Shown in pieces: positions 9,444 through 18,446 of a DNA stretch of 64,000 nt. Position numbers and translations under genes: made by a program. The notes below the pieces were generated by a model. The model was not told the origin of the DNA, searched no databases, and saw nothing but the letters and a program-made list of their open reading frames with translations. Origin of the DNA: Prevotella sp. HUN102 (GTDB lineage Bacteria > Bacteroidota > Bacteroidia > Bacteroidales > Bacteroidaceae). Position 1 is the stretch's first letter. Each line of letters opens with the position of its first letter. The DNA is taken from NCBI RefSeq assembly GCF_000688375.1, contig NZ_JIAF01000004.1, positions 124,001 to 188,000 on the forward strand, written 5' to 3'.

Positions 9444-9860
9444 TTATTTATTATGTGGTTCTATAACATAGTTCGTTACCTGAACGGCGGAAATCAACTC
9501 TCCGGCATCGTTCTTCACGTCAATCTGCCAAACGTGCAGCGTGTTTCCCTTATGGACAATGCGGCCGAAAGCCGTAACCGTGCCCCCATAAGGCATTGCC
9601 TTCACGTGGTTTCCGCTCACGTTGATGCCCAATGCCATCTTTCCCGGGCACAACGCCATAGAGCCTACGCCGGCAACATTCTCCGCCAGTGCCAAAGTTG
9701 CTCCGCCGGAAAGGAATCCAAATATCTGTTTGTTGCGGTCGTCTACCGCCATCTTACCAATCAATGTGTCAGGTTCGGGCGTTGAAATGAATTGCATACC
9801 CAATGTTCTGCTCAATCCATCTTCACTTTCCAAACGACTACGCTGTTCTTCTACGTTCAT
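9444..9860 (-). CDS. Hotdog-fold thioesterase, probable DHNA-CoA hydrolase
   Basis: This is a 138-residue PaaI-type hotdog protein. The core GFLSGGATLALAENVAGVGSM carries the catalytic-type acidic residue (Glu in LAENVAG), and GINVSGNHVKAMPYGGTVTA and VWQIDVKNDAG follow as expected. It is the first gene of the men operon, whose pathway needs a thioesterase to release 1,4-dihydroxy-2-naphthoate from CoA, so a MenI-type role is the natural inference. Family membership is visible; the substrate rests on context. Confidence 0.85.
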   Translation of the reverse strand: MNVEEQRSRLESEDGLSRTLGMQFISTPEPDTLIGKMAVDDRNKQIFGFLSGGATLALAENVAGVGSMALCPGKMALGINVSGNHVKAMPYGGTVTAFGRIVHKGNTLHVWQIDVKNDAGELISAVQVTNYVIEPHNK

Positions 9861-9970
9861 ATTGTTGCTTTTAAGTAGACAAGGTTACAAAGTAACGAGC
9901 TGAAAGCACCTCAAGGTCTCATCGCCGAGCCTTTTTCTTCAACCCGCAGTCTTTATTTTTGTGATACTTG

Positions 9971-10001
9971 CAAAGTTAGCAAAAAACAAGCATATTCCCA
10001 A
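9971..10001 (-). promoter_or_regulatory. -33/-7 promoter of the men operon
   Basis: On the minus strand TTG (10001-9999) and TAACTTTG (9978-9971) are 20 bases apart. The box is about 110 bases before the thioesterase ATG, leaving a leader of roughly 100 nt. Confidence 0.6.
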
Positions 10002-10296
10002 GTATTAAACATTGTTTAGTCTTTCATCAGCCTACTTCATTGCTTTTCGTTCGATGCCGTCACGGCGAATTTTCTTGACAAAAGTCCTTTCATAACTTCA
10101 TTATTTTGAACAAAATATTTTTGTTTTTCAAATACACGAATTATGAATGTGCAATCGCAGCCACCTGTTCATCAACACTTTATCATCCAAAACACTAATA
10201 TTGTGCAATAAATTCTCGCAAAAAACTTCCCAAAGAGAACAATAAATCAGACATAACAACCCTATTTCCGTTCTTTTTCTTCACAAAATCAGCTTA

Positions 10297-10377
10297 CATT
10301 CTTGCGAAAAACGATTTGCATTCTTCGCAAGAACGCATTGCCGTCTTCGCAGATTTGCAATCCAAGAATGCGAAAAA
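10297..10377. repeat. GCGAAGA palindromic repeat, copy B (diverged)
   Basis: Has CATTCTTGCGAAAA, GCATTCTTCGCAAGAACGCA, CGTCTTCGCAGA and AAGAATGCGAAAAAC blocks in alternating orientation. The flanking arms are not intact. Confidence 0.6.
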
Positions 10378-10582
10378 CAGCTTCCAATCATAGAAACAAG
10401 CCTTGTCATTCTCTGGATTGATGAAAAATTTTGTGCGTTTTTTGGTAATCAAGTTTTACAAAATAATCAAGTTTTGGATTAATCTCAAACTCGAAGAGAT
10501 AAGGAAACAAAGGAATGAATTAACAAACAGATTCCCAAGTTCAAGATAAAATAGCAAACGAATGAATGAATAAATAGATAAA

Positions 10583-10625
10583 AAACTCTCCTTTCCCGAA
10601 TCATATCGGAAAAGGAGAGTTCTCT
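10583..10625 (-). terminator. Terminator of the M6 protease gene
   Basis: AACTCTCCTTTCCCGA (10584-10599) pairs with TCGGAAAAGGAGAGTT (10606-10621), with one mismatch. T-rich sequence lies on both sides. Confidence 0.75.
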
Positions 10626-10653
10626 TTTTTAAAAATAATTAATATAAAACAAT

Positions 10654-12384
10654 CTATTTCACAATAACTTTCTTGCCATTCTTGATATAGATACCACGAA
10701 TTGGATTTTTGATTCTTCGTCCTTGCAAATCATAATATAGATCATTACCTTTTACATCTTCTGTTACAACATTTTGAATAGCTGTTGGCGTAAGATAGTG
10801 GAAAGTGATAGTACCATCTGTATGTTTTTTTATATTATAGATAGGTGTAGTTGAGAGAGATGCTCCATCATAAAGTGGTAAAGAAATAATCTCATTCACA
10901 CCATTACCATAAAGGTTCGATTCAGATGCGCTATAATCGAGTTTTTGCTTATCTGCTGTAATAATATAAGCACGCTTGGCATACTGTTCATTGTTTGGTG
11001 TATTCGTTTTCCATGCGTCCTTGTCGTAGGTAACGTGAGTTAGCATTAAGCCACTCCCATAAGTATTACGTCCATATCCCTCAATCTTTGGATACCAAGT
11101 ACCCGGATGGCGATTCTCAAGAATAAAATATTCTTTACTACTATTAGGATTGCGTATCAACACTGCCATCTCTCCATCAAGACGTTCTGGAGAAGTGAGT
11201 GTTACGAATGTCGTGTCCTTAAGTTCCGGTATATTCAGCCAACCGAAATAAGAACGTTCGTAAGCCGTATAACCAATTGGAGCATTGCCGTCGTATACAT
11301 AAGCTCCAGTATCCATTATCGACCAATTACCAAAGGCATCGTCGCCACTATAACCATACGCAAGTGTGCAATACCAGTCAGGCAAACCAAGTGCATGACC
11401 AAGTTCGTGGCAGAATACTCCCATTCCCATAAGGCTGCCATCATTGTCCTGTTCATTACCTACGAAAGCCCCATTGAAATGAAAGCCTTCTATATTCTCC
11501 CAACTATTAAAGTCAAACTGGCATGGCCAAACCAAGTCAGCCTGATTAGAACTGGTAGCTTCACCCTTTCCTGCATAGAGAACTGTTACCAATTGTATAT
11601 TACCCTGTGCATCCTTAAACTCATTAAAGTCCACATTTTGGGCAATGGCAGCCTTGACAGCATCGCGCACAAGATCTTCAACCGCAACATCATTACCATT
11701 TACATTGCGTCCATAAGTTTTATATGGCTTGCCTACGTTTACCTTTGCTACCACCTTAAAGTTGGGATCAAACATTCCACGGCTCTGCGACAAAAAATAA
11801 TCGCGTACCGACCCCTTGCAATTTGCTTCGTCCTTGTAGCCCTTTTCGGTATAATAGCGCTGCATTTTCTCTATCGTATTGCCCTCTTTGAAAGTTGCAT
11901 CAGAAAATTCCACCATAATAACGGGAATATTTGCCTGACCTATACTATTCAAAGCTCCCATACCAGATTGCTGATAACGTCCTAATCCATCTTCCGTAGA
12001 AGCAGAGATAACTTTATGCGACATCTTGTGTCTCCCACGAATAGCGATTTTCCTCATTTCACTGAGTTTATCTGCAACATTGTTTTCTTCCAAAAACGCT
12101 TTTTCCTCAGCGGAACGAACATTTGCCTCATGCGCAATATAAGCAGATGGCACCAACTTACCGTTCTCAATGAGCGCATAACACAAGTCTCCCTGCTCGT
12201 TTGCTAGTAAGATTTTCTTATCCATAGTAGTATAGAAATCAACACCACTATGCCCATGAACATATACAGTTACCGTAGTTCCATCACTCTGTGCCATAGG
12301 CCAAGCCTTCTTTACAGGACGAATGGCCTGTGCCTGCAGAGCCATTGCCACCAAAAGAGAGGCAAAAAAAAATTTTTTATTCAT
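10654..12384 (-). CDS. Secreted M6-family metalloprotease with basic C-terminal sorting-like tail
   Basis: From the ATG at 12384 the product has a signal peptide (MNKKFFFASLLVAMALQAQA) and about 576 residues. The zinc site HELGHALGLPDWY, with a downstream NWSIMDTGAY Met-turn, places it in the M6 (immune inhibitor A-like) family of secreted proteases. The last residues (YYDLQGRRIKNP…GIYIKNGKKVIVK) resemble the short basic C-terminal domains of Prevotella proteins exported by type IX secretion. Possible starts at 12417 and 12399 are rejected or less likely, because a -7 box at 12419-12426 would put the transcript start at about 12412. The gene is divergent from the ECF sigma operon. Confidence 0.88.
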   Translation of the reverse strand: MNKKFFFASLLVAMALQAQAIRPVKKAWPMAQSDGTTVTVYVHGHSGVDFYTTMDKKILLANEQGDLCYALIENGKLVPSAYIAHEANVRSAEEKAFLEENNVADKLSEMRKIAIRGRHKMSHKVISASTEDGLGRYQQSGMGALNSIGQANIPVIMVEFSDATFKEGNTIEKMQRYYTEKGYKDEANCKGSVRDYFLSQSRGMFDPNFKVVAKVNVGKPYKTYGRNVNGNDVAVEDLVRDAVKAAIAQNVDFNEFKDAQGNIQLVTVLYAGKGEATSSNQADLVWPCQFDFNSWENIEGFHFNGAFVGNEQDNDGSLMGMGVFCHELGHALGLPDWYCTLAYGYSGDDAFGNWSIMDTGAYVYDGNAPIGYTAYERSYFGWLNIPELKDTTFVTLTSPERLDGEMAVLIRNPNSSKEYFILENRHPGTWYPKIEGYGRNTYGSGLMLTHVTYDKDAWKTNTPNNEQYAKRAYIITADKQKLDYSASESNLYGNGVNEIISLPLYDGASLSTTPIYNIKKHTDGTITFHYLTPTAIQNVVTEDVKGNDLYYDLQGRRIKNPIRGIYIKNGKKVIVK

Positions 12385-12418
12385 AAATCTAACTTTCATT
12401 AAACCATTTTTTAGCATA

Positions 12419-12426
12419 CAAATATA
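12419..12426 (-). promoter_or_regulatory. -7 promoter box of M6 protease gene
   Basis: TATATTTG on the minus strand lies 35 bases upstream of the chosen ATG. No convincing -33 box at the usual distance. Confidence 0.5.
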
Positions 12427-12561
12427 ATAATTAATATTTTAAATCATATATATATGACAAAAAAACTGCTATTTTACTCACAAAAAGACTAAAAAACGTT
12501 AAGCAGAGTTTGAAAATCAACCTTTCGTGCGTCTTCTAACTGTAATACCAATAATCGAGTA

Positions 12562-13056
12562 ATGAAAGAAGAAGCATTTGCAAAACTGGCTCCACAACTG
12601 AGAAGTCTGGCACAAAAGGTCAGCAGAGGGGCGGGAGCCAGCAAGGAAGAGGCCGAAGACATAGCACAGGATGCTATGCTCCGTCTGTGGCAAATGCACG
12701 ACGAACTTGAAAGATTCAACTCTCTGGAAGCCGTTACGGCGAGAATTGCCCACAACCTGACGCTCAGTCTTCACAGAAAGCCGATACTTGACAACCTGAA
12801 CGGAAAGGAGATAACACTACTGCAGCCATCGCCTGCCGAAACTTTGGAAGACAAGGAAAACGACGAATGGATGCAACAACGCATAGACCAACTGCCCGAC
12901 ACGGAGCATACGATTCTGATGATGCGGCAGGTGGAGCAGCGAAGCAATAAGGAAATAGCACAACTACTGGGCATTGCAGAGACATCGGTAAGCACGCTGC
13001 TTGCCAGAGCACGAAGAAGATTGTTGGAGGACATAAAAAGGAGGAACAAACAATGA
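12562..13056 (+). CDS. ECF-type RNA polymerase sigma factor
   Basis: This 164-residue sigma-70-family protein has region 2 at about residues 10-75 (EEAEDIAQDAMLRLWQMHDE) and region 4 at about 112-158 (LPDTEHTILMMRQVEQRS, then NKEIAQLLGIAETSVSTLLARARRRL). Size and the two-domain layout fit extracytoplasmic-function sigma factors. Its stop overlaps the start of the next gene (ATGA), which encodes a one-helix membrane protein, the usual place for its anti-sigma factor. The regulon is not evident from the sequence; the divergent protease is a candidate. Confidence 0.9.
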   Translation: MKEEAFAKLAPQLRSLAQKVSRGAGASKEEAEDIAQDAMLRLWQMHDELERFNSLEAVTARIAHNLTLSLHRKPILDNLNGKEITLLQPSPAETLEDKENDEWMQQRIDQLPDTEHTILMMRQVEQRSNKEIAQLLGIAETSVSTLLARARRRLLEDIKRRNKQ

Positions 13057-13889
13057 AACAAAAATCAACACATTACATAGCCGAACTGCTCGAACGGTTT
13101 ATGAACGGAGCAACAACGGTGGAAGAAGAGCAGCAACTGGGCGAGTTCTTCAGAACCACGGAGCACATTCCACAAGAATGGCAAGACTATAAAACAATGT
13201 TTGCCTACTTCGACAACGGAATGAAAGAACTGCCCTTGAACGAGGAAGAAGACTACAAACAAGCTCTGATTCCTATTTTCATCTGGAAACGGATAGCCGT
13301 TGCTGCCTGCATATTCCTACTGTTGGGTGCCACGGTATTCGTCTTGCAGACGAGAAACAACCCAAAGGAAACTGCAAGAATCGAACAATCTTCGCTCAAC
13401 AACGAAAATATAGATGCCAAAGAGTCTCTTTCCAGTCAGGAAAAAGCACAGATAATGAATGAAAAGCCTGACAATAATCTGGCTATCACGGACGAAAAAA
13501 GAACCGAGGACTATACGAAAACAGAAGCTTCAGCCGTAGAGCAGCAAGTCTCCACGGCAGAAAAGCATCCGACTGATTCAAAGGATGGAAAACTGACTGC
13601 CGAGAACGACAATAAAAATGCAGAAGAAACCGATATCCAACAGCATAAAACGCAGAAAACTTCAGCAAAGAACAAAACTGAAAAAGATGCACCGAAGACT
13701 AACAAAAGGTGCATCGAACAGCAGATTGCACGAGAATATGCGAATATCAACTGGGCACTCATCGAGGCGCAACTGGAAGTTCAGAATGCAACGATGCAGG
13801 CGCGTGGATATAGAATAGCCTATGATGAAAACGGATCCGCTTATTATACAAAATCACAAACAGAAACCAATAATATCATACAATTATGA
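13053..13889 (+). CDS. Probable anti-sigma factor, single-pass membrane protein
   Basis: This 278-residue product has a cytoplasmic N-terminal domain (1-78: ELLERFMNGATTVEEEQQLGEFF, the motif seen in Bacteroidota proteins encoded beside ECF sigma genes), one membrane helix (about 80-98), and a long low-complexity E/K/T/N-rich periplasmic stretch (about 100-220). It ends in a better-ordered segment (CIEQQIAREYANINWALIEAQ). There is no zinc-binding HxxxCxxC motif. The start overlaps the sigma stop and the stop overlaps the next start, both as ATGA, so the three genes are coupled. Anti-sigma function is inferred from position and topology. Confidence 0.7.
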   Translation: MKQKSTHYIAELLERFMNGATTVEEEQQLGEFFRTTEHIPQEWQDYKTMFAYFDNGMKELPLNEEEDYKQALIPIFIWKRIAVAACIFLLLGATVFVLQTRNNPKETARIEQSSLNNENIDAKESLSSQEKAQIMNEKPDNNLAITDEKRTEDYTKTEASAVEQQVSTAEKHPTDSKDGKLTAENDNKNAEETDIQQHKTQKTSAKNKTEKDAPKTNKRCIEQQIAREYANINWALIEAQLEVQNATMQARGYRIAYDENGSAYYTKSQTETNNIIQL

Positions 13890-14863
13890 AACATTTCAAA
13901 TCAATCATCATCATCGCATTGCTTGCACTCCCTTTTACCGCCCAAGCGCAAAAAAACATAGAGAGTGCCATCAAGAAATTTGTCAAGGAAGTGAAGCCTA
14001 CAAGCTTTATATCTAAATCCAAACTCGATTACAAGGAGAATTTGAAGATATATTGCAACATCTATAAATTCAGACTTCCGAACAACGAGTTCCGTCGCGT
14101 GCAACAACTGGAAGAGGCTTTCAATAAAGACGACAACAATGCCTACAATACCATTCATCGAAATGGCACAGAAGGCAATGGAGTAGCAAGTATCGTGTAT
14201 GCAAAGCACATAAGGACGATTATCGGAGAGCACTACGACAACGTGCGGCTGGCGTGCTATGAAGATGTTAAGGACAGCACAATGCGCTATGCCTATTCGT
14301 TGGAATGGGACACTCCGAAAGGAAACGACAGCATAAGAGGAAAGATTATTGAAACCTATGACGTGCGTCCGGTAGGAAACAAAGAGACAGATAAAGAGAT
14401 TTTTAAAAAGATGACATTCCCAACTCTTGGATACAGCTTCTTGGAAGAGAAACCATACGTAGTCCAAAGCATAGAGAAGGCAATATCGCTGGACGAAGTA
14501 GAGGAAATATTGGCAAAACAAAAAGCCAAATCAAAAGACTGGGAAGAAGACGTAAACAAAATAATTCGTGAGTCCAGTCCACAATACAAAGTAAACGACC
14601 AACTGCTCCGCTCACAGGAAATGGGCAATTCTGTCTGGCTTTCAACGTTTTATTCGATGAAACAGTTAGTGGAGAAATATCCCGATGCAAACACCACTTC
14701 CTATTATATTTCCACCATCTACGACCTTTGCAAGCATTCAAGTCAGTTGGATGACAATGAACGCAAACTCGTACAAGGGGAAATTGGAAAACTGACAAAG
14801 CTCGTAAAGGATGATTTCCTCAAATCCCTGCTCAAAAACTCTGCAGACTTTCTAAACAAATAA
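13886..14863 (+). CDS. Secreted protein of unknown function, ECF operon member
   Basis: This 325-residue protein has a clear signal peptide (MKHFKSIIIIALLALPFTAQAQ). I do not recognise a family. The mature part is mixed charged, with a predicted helical C-terminal half (about 200-320: VEEILAKQKAKSKDWEEDVNK…) and no Cys-rich or catalytic motif that I can name. It is translationally coupled to the anti-sigma gene, so it is probably the envelope effector or signal-sensing partner of that sigma system. A hairpin terminator follows. Confidence 0.75.
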   Translation: MKHFKSIIIIALLALPFTAQAQKNIESAIKKFVKEVKPTSFISKSKLDYKENLKIYCNIYKFRLPNNEFRRVQQLEEAFNKDDNNAYNTIHRNGTEGNGVASIVYAKHIRTIIGEHYDNVRLACYEDVKDSTMRYAYSLEWDTPKGNDSIRGKIIETYDVRPVGNKETDKEIFKKMTFPTLGYSFLEEKPYVVQSIEKAISLDEVEEILAKQKAKSKDWEEDVNKIIRESSPQYKVNDQLLRSQEMGNSVWLSTFYSMKQLVEKYPDANTTSYYISTIYDLCKHSSQLDDNERKLVQGEIGKLTKLVKDDFLKSLLKNSADFLNK

Positions 14864-14890
14864 TTCCATAGAATAGTAAAATCTCTCATT

Positions 14891-14918
14891 GGGGGCGCAC
14901 ATTCTGCGCTCCCTTTTT
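14891..14918 (+). terminator. Terminator of the ECF sigma operon
   Basis: GGGGGCGCA (14891-14899) pairs with TGCGCTCCC (14905-14913), with one G-T pair, followed by TTTTT. Confidence 0.75.
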
Positions 14919-15090
14919 CGTATCCGTCCATCAAATCCAAGCCGAAAGGAATGTACACATTATATCTGTCCGTTGAATTTATCTTGCCGCCACGCTATTA
15001 TTTTCCAAAGTTTTTCGTCCCAATTACATCCATCCTCCAAATTGATTTCCAACGATGAAACAAAAAAGGATTCAACCCGATAAAGACACG

Positions 15091-15182
15091 ATTTACAAAC
15101 GTGCGAAGAATGTCTTATAATTTTCGCAAAAACGCAATGCAATCTTCGCAAGAAAGGAACGCATTCTTCGCACATTTACAAG
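15091..15182 (+). repeat. GCGAAGA palindromic repeat, copy C
   Basis: The left end has ACAAACGTGCGAAGAATG and the right end has CATTCTTCGCACATTTAC. Inner TTTTCGCAAAAACGCAATGC and AATCTTCGCA blocks are present. It is followed by the conserved tail ATTGATTTTCAACAATTTAC at 15196-15215. Confidence 0.8.
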
Positions 15183-15339
15183 TTTATCTTTTATTCATTG
15201 ATTTTCAACAATTTACTAATATTTATGTTCAAAGGGGATAAATGATAAAAGAGTCTCTGATTCAAACTCTTAATACCGACTATTTCATAAAACACACATT
15301 ATTTAATGGTAAGATAGGGAGCCGTTCTGTGTTTTTTAG

Positions 15340-15347
15340 TAACTTTG
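15340..15347 (+). promoter_or_regulatory. -7 promoter box of lipoprotein gene
   Basis: TAACTTTG matches TAnnTTTG and lies 32 bases before the ATG at 15379. Confidence 0.5.
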
Positions 15348-15378
15348 CAATTAAGTTTAATTCATAAAATCAACGAAG

Positions 15379-15756
15379 ATGAAAAAAATACTGTTTGCGT
15401 GCGTTGCAGTCGGTTGCCTTTCGGCATTTGTGTCTTGCAAGAACACGGATACAAAGGGAAGTGAGGAAGAAGCGAAGAAGGATACGGTCAGTCTCGTCGG
15501 AAAATATACCACGTTTACCGTTGGCGACTCCATAGAAATGGGCGTGGAACTGAAGGAAAACGGCGAGGCTGCATCCATCAATATGGAAACGCTGCCCTAC
15601 GACAAGTGGACAAAAGTGAACGACAGTACGGTTGTCATCCACGGCAAAAGCGTTTTTGAGGGACAGGAAACCGAACTCAACGACACTTTCAGCATAGACA
15701 AGGAGGGCAAGGAACTGAATCAGCACGATATGGATATCGTCTATAAGAAGAAATAA
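15379..15756 (+). CDS. Small lipocalin-like lipoprotein
   Basis: This 125-residue protein has a lipoprotein signal peptide ending in SAFVSC (lipidated C20), then a short acidic/Lys linker. The rest is a beta-rich domain (LVGKYTTFTVGDSIEMGVELKENGEAASINM, Y..WTKVNDSTVVIHG, DTFSIDKEGKEL) with the strand pattern of the lipocalin-like lipoproteins common in Bacteroidota. Ligand is unknown. It stands alone with its own promoter box. The domain assignment is by pattern, not by a decisive motif. Confidence 0.7.
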   Translation: MKKILFACVAVGCLSAFVSCKNTDTKGSEEEAKKDTVSLVGKYTTFTVGDSIEMGVELKENGEAASINMETLPYDKWTKVNDSTVVIHGKSVFEGQETELNDTFSIDKEGKELNQHDMDIVYKKK

Positions 15757-15947
15757 CGCCCGATTTCGGGTTCAGCCGACAAGAGGATGAGGAGACAGAG
15801 AGACAAGCTGGCAGGTAGTTTATTTCTGTATGTTCAGGAGAAGAACAGGCAAATTACAGATGAAACTATCAGGAAAGGAAGAAACTTACTTGTCAGCTCG
15901 TTCACTTGGCTTCTTGTTTACTTATCCCAAACCGGGATAAACCGTGC

Positions 15948-17114
15948 CTACTGCACGGGAAACTGCTCGTAAATCTTCAAGCCAAATTCATTGGCATAAG
16001 CATATACGTGCTCGAGAATATCCGACACGATGCCTTCGTAAGACACCCATTCCTTGTTCAGGACAAAGAAATAAAGCTCCACGGGAATGCCGCTTTGCGT
16101 TGCTTCCTTCTGGCGAACCATTACCGTCATTTCCGAGTTCACTTCCTCGTGGGCACGGAGATAGCTTTCCAGATAGGTTCTGAAAAGCCCCATATTCACC
16201 ACATCGCCCTCCATCCGCTCGGACTTCAGATAGCCTTTTTCAGCAAGATGCGCTTTCAGGGATTCGTCGGCTGCACGAATGCTCCGAACATCGAAGTAAA
16301 CGACACGCTTTACCTGCCGTCCGTTGCTCTCCTGCATACCTTTCCAGTTTTGGAACGTTCCGTTCACAAGCGTCAGTGGCGGCACGGTGGTTATCGTGTT
16401 GTCGAACTGCCGCACCTTGACGGTTGTGAGCGTGATGTCAATCACATTGCCGTCTACGGGCGTGCCGGGCACCGTAATCCAGTCGCCGATATGCACCATT
16501 TCGTTGCTCGTCAGCCTCACTCCTGCCACCAATCCTTCTATTGTATCCTTGAAAACCAACATAAGAATAGCGGAAGTAGCACCCAGACCGGCAAAGAGCG
16601 TCATCGGATTCTTGTCTATCAGTATGGCGACTACCACAACAACGGCAATGAATATCATCACGATTTTCAGCACTCCACAGAAGGATTTCAGATACTGACT
16701 GCTGGAACTTCCCGCCTTTGTGTTGAGGAAACGGAACCTGTCTATGATTTTTACCATCAGGCGCGTCGCATTCACGGTAATATATACGGCCGTCAGCCTT
16801 GTCAATATCTCCTGTATGGTAGGGAATTGATAGAAAACCATCGGCAGAAACTCCCATACAACTATGGCAGGCACAATGTGACAGGCCGTGCAAATGACGC
16901 TCCTATCAAACACGATGTCGTCCCATTTTGCTTTCGTCCTCGCAGTGATACGGAGCAAAACAGGCACAACGAGTTTCCGGCAGAGGTAGTCCAGCAGCCA
17001 AGCGAGCAATATCGTGCCCACTACCAAAACAATATGGCGGATAACGGCAACGCTATTGTCTGCCACTCCCATAGAACTCAACAGCTCTTCTACGAATATT
17101 CTTATTCTCTCCAT
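15948..17114 (-). CDS. MscS-family mechanosensitive channel (YbdG-like)
   Basis: The product has about 388 residues. Transmembrane segments occur in roughly the first 170 residues, then the pore-lining, Gly/Ala-rich TM3 and beta domain are visible in GLGATSAILMLVFKDTIEG and VRLTSNEMVHIGDWITVPGT. A conserved VDGNVIDITLTTVKVRQFDNT and NGTFQNWKGMQE segment and a cytoplasmic domain follow, as in the YbdG/MscM branch of small-conductance channels. It would release solutes on osmotic downshock. The ATG at 17114 is preferred to an upstream TTG at 17120. It follows dacB by 12 bp, so it is in the same operon. Confidence 0.88.
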   Translation of the reverse strand: MERIRIFVEELLSSMGVADNSVAVIRHIVLVVGTILLAWLLDYLCRKLVVPVLLRITARTKAKWDDIVFDRSVICTACHIVPAIVVWEFLPMVFYQFPTIQEILTRLTAVYITVNATRLMVKIIDRFRFLNTKAGSSSSQYLKSFCGVLKIVMIFIAVVVVVAILIDKNPMTLFAGLGATSAILMLVFKDTIEGLVAGVRLTSNEMVHIGDWITVPGTPVDGNVIDITLTTVKVRQFDNTITTVPPLTLVNGTFQNWKGMQESNGRQVKRVVYFDVRSIRAADESLKAHLAEKGYLKSERMEGDVVNMGLFRTYLESYLRAHEEVNSEMTVMVRQKEATQSGIPVELYFFVLNKEWVSYEGIVSDILEHVYAYANEFGLKIYEQFPVQ

Positions 17115-17126
17115 ATTCAAAACGTT

Positions 17127-18446
17127 TTACTGACTTAATGCCACGCAGATTCTGTTCTGCAAATTCCGCATCGGTCCGTTCCTCATGCCACCGTTGATGA
17201 TGATGGCAAAACAAAGCTGATGACCGTTGGAAGCCGTAAGATAGCCCGCCAACGAGCTTACCCCCATAACGGTTCCGGTCTTCGCACGCACGTTGCCTGC
17301 CGCCGCCGTGCCCCTCATCCGACTTTTCAGAGTTCCGTCCACGCCTGCTATCGGAAGCGTCTCGATGAGCGTGTCATAGATGTTCTTGTTCTTAAAAGCA
17401 TAACGGAGGAGCTGCACTTCAAGCTCGGGGCTGACATAATTGTAGAGCGACAGCCCCGAACCATCGGCTATATTATAGTTGTTCGGCGTCAGTCCCACCT
17501 TGCGTATCAATCCGTTGATGTACGCCGCACTCTGCTTTGCCGAACTCCATCTGCGTCCTTCGGCTGCGCCAATCTGATAGAACATTGCTTCTGCATAGAG
17601 ATTGTCGCTCTGTTTCATCATCGGACGCATCACCTCGGCTATGCCGTGCGTTCGGGAAACTATGAGTTTGGCATTGCCCGGCAGCGTTCTTTCGCCTGCA
17701 CCGCCACTCAGCGATATTTCCATTTCGCGCAATCGGCTGCGCAGCCGTGCCGTAAATTCGTCGCGCTTGCCGTATAATAAAGGTGTGAGCGTAGGATTCT
17801 TGTCGTCCCAACACCATCCGTTCCCGAGCCGGTCCCTGTCCTTGAACGACAGATCGGCATAGATGCTGCCGTTGATTGTCCGCACGCCCATCGCCCTGAT
17901 ACTGTCTGCAATGGCACTAATATCAGTAGAGTTTATCATCGGGTCCATTCCTCCCACGCAGTATATGTCGCCTTTCAGCACGCCCGTGGAGTCCACGGAG
18001 TCGCCCGTGCAATAGATACTCGTTCGGAAATTATAGTCGCTTCCAAGTCTGTCAAGTGCGGCAATGGCAGTTACGCATTTCATTGTTGAGGCAGGACGCA
18101 TCTGCATCCGCTCGCGGTAGGAATAAAGGCTGCTGTCGTCTGTCAAGTCCCAGACCATCACGCCCACCTGCGTTGTCTCCACGAGGTTGCCTTGAAGTAT
18201 TCCGTCCAGACGCGCCTTAATATTCTCTTTCCACGAGAGCCGTGCGTCAGTCTGGAAATCGGGAAAGCCTGCGTCATCTTCCCCCTCGCCGTCTTCAATG
18301 GAAATCTCCGGCGCGGCGACAGTTTTAGCAGGCTGCCTGCCCAGTATTCGCGCCACTTCTGTGCTGTCTATATAGACTTGCGCCTCCACATTGGCGGCAA
18401 GCAGTACGCCCAGCAGCACGGCATAGATATGTCTTAGTCTCATCAT
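17127..18446 (-). CDS. dacB: D-alanyl-D-alanine carboxypeptidase / endopeptidase (PBP4, S13 family)
   Basis: This periplasmic peptidoglycan enzyme removes or cleaves D-Ala bonds. The 439-residue protein has a signal peptide (LLGVLLAANVEAQ) and the three penicillin-binding motifs: SxxK as RPASTMK (S120, K123), SxN as KQSDNLYAE, and KTG as RAKTGTVMG. The S13 family insertion lies between the first two motifs. Its ATG overlaps the stop of the PH-domain gene (ATGA), and the channel gene follows closely. Confidence 0.93.
   Translation of the reverse strand: MMRLRHIYAVLLGVLLAANVEAQVYIDSTEVARILGRQPAKTVAAPEISIEDGEGEDDAGFPDFQTDARLSWKENIKARLDGILQGNLVETTQVGVMVWDLTDDSSLYSYRERMQMRPASTMKCVTAIAALDRLGSDYNFRTSIYCTGDSVDSTGVLKGDIYCVGGMDPMINSTDISAIADSIRAMGVRTINGSIYADLSFKDRDRLGNGWCWDDKNPTLTPLLYGKRDEFTARLRSRLREMEISLSGGAGERTLPGNAKLIVSRTHGIAEVMRPMMKQSDNLYAEAMFYQIGAAEGRRWSSAKQSAAYINGLIRKVGLTPNNYNIADGSGLSLYNYVSPELEVQLLRYAFKNKNIYDTLIETLPIAGVDGTLKSRMRGTAAAGNVRAKTGTVMGVSSLAGYLTASNGHQLCFAIIINGGMRNGPMRNLQNRICVALSQ

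Larger units (their letters stand above)
9861..10653. other. Intergenic region between men operon and M6 protease
   Basis: This 793-bp AT-rich stretch holds the men promoter (9971-10001), a diverged GCGAAGA repeat (10297-10377) and the protease terminator (10583-10625). I see no gene in it. Confidence 0.6.
14864..15378. other. Intergenic region between ECF operon and lipoprotein gene
   Basis: This 515-bp stretch contains the operon terminator, repeat copy C (15091-15182) and a -7 box at 15340-15347. No gene is evident. Confidence 0.6.

Noticed and set aside
15906..17138. 410-codon plus-strand open frame
   Set aside because: Mirror of the MscS-type channel gene. The translation has no signal, motif or ordered composition.
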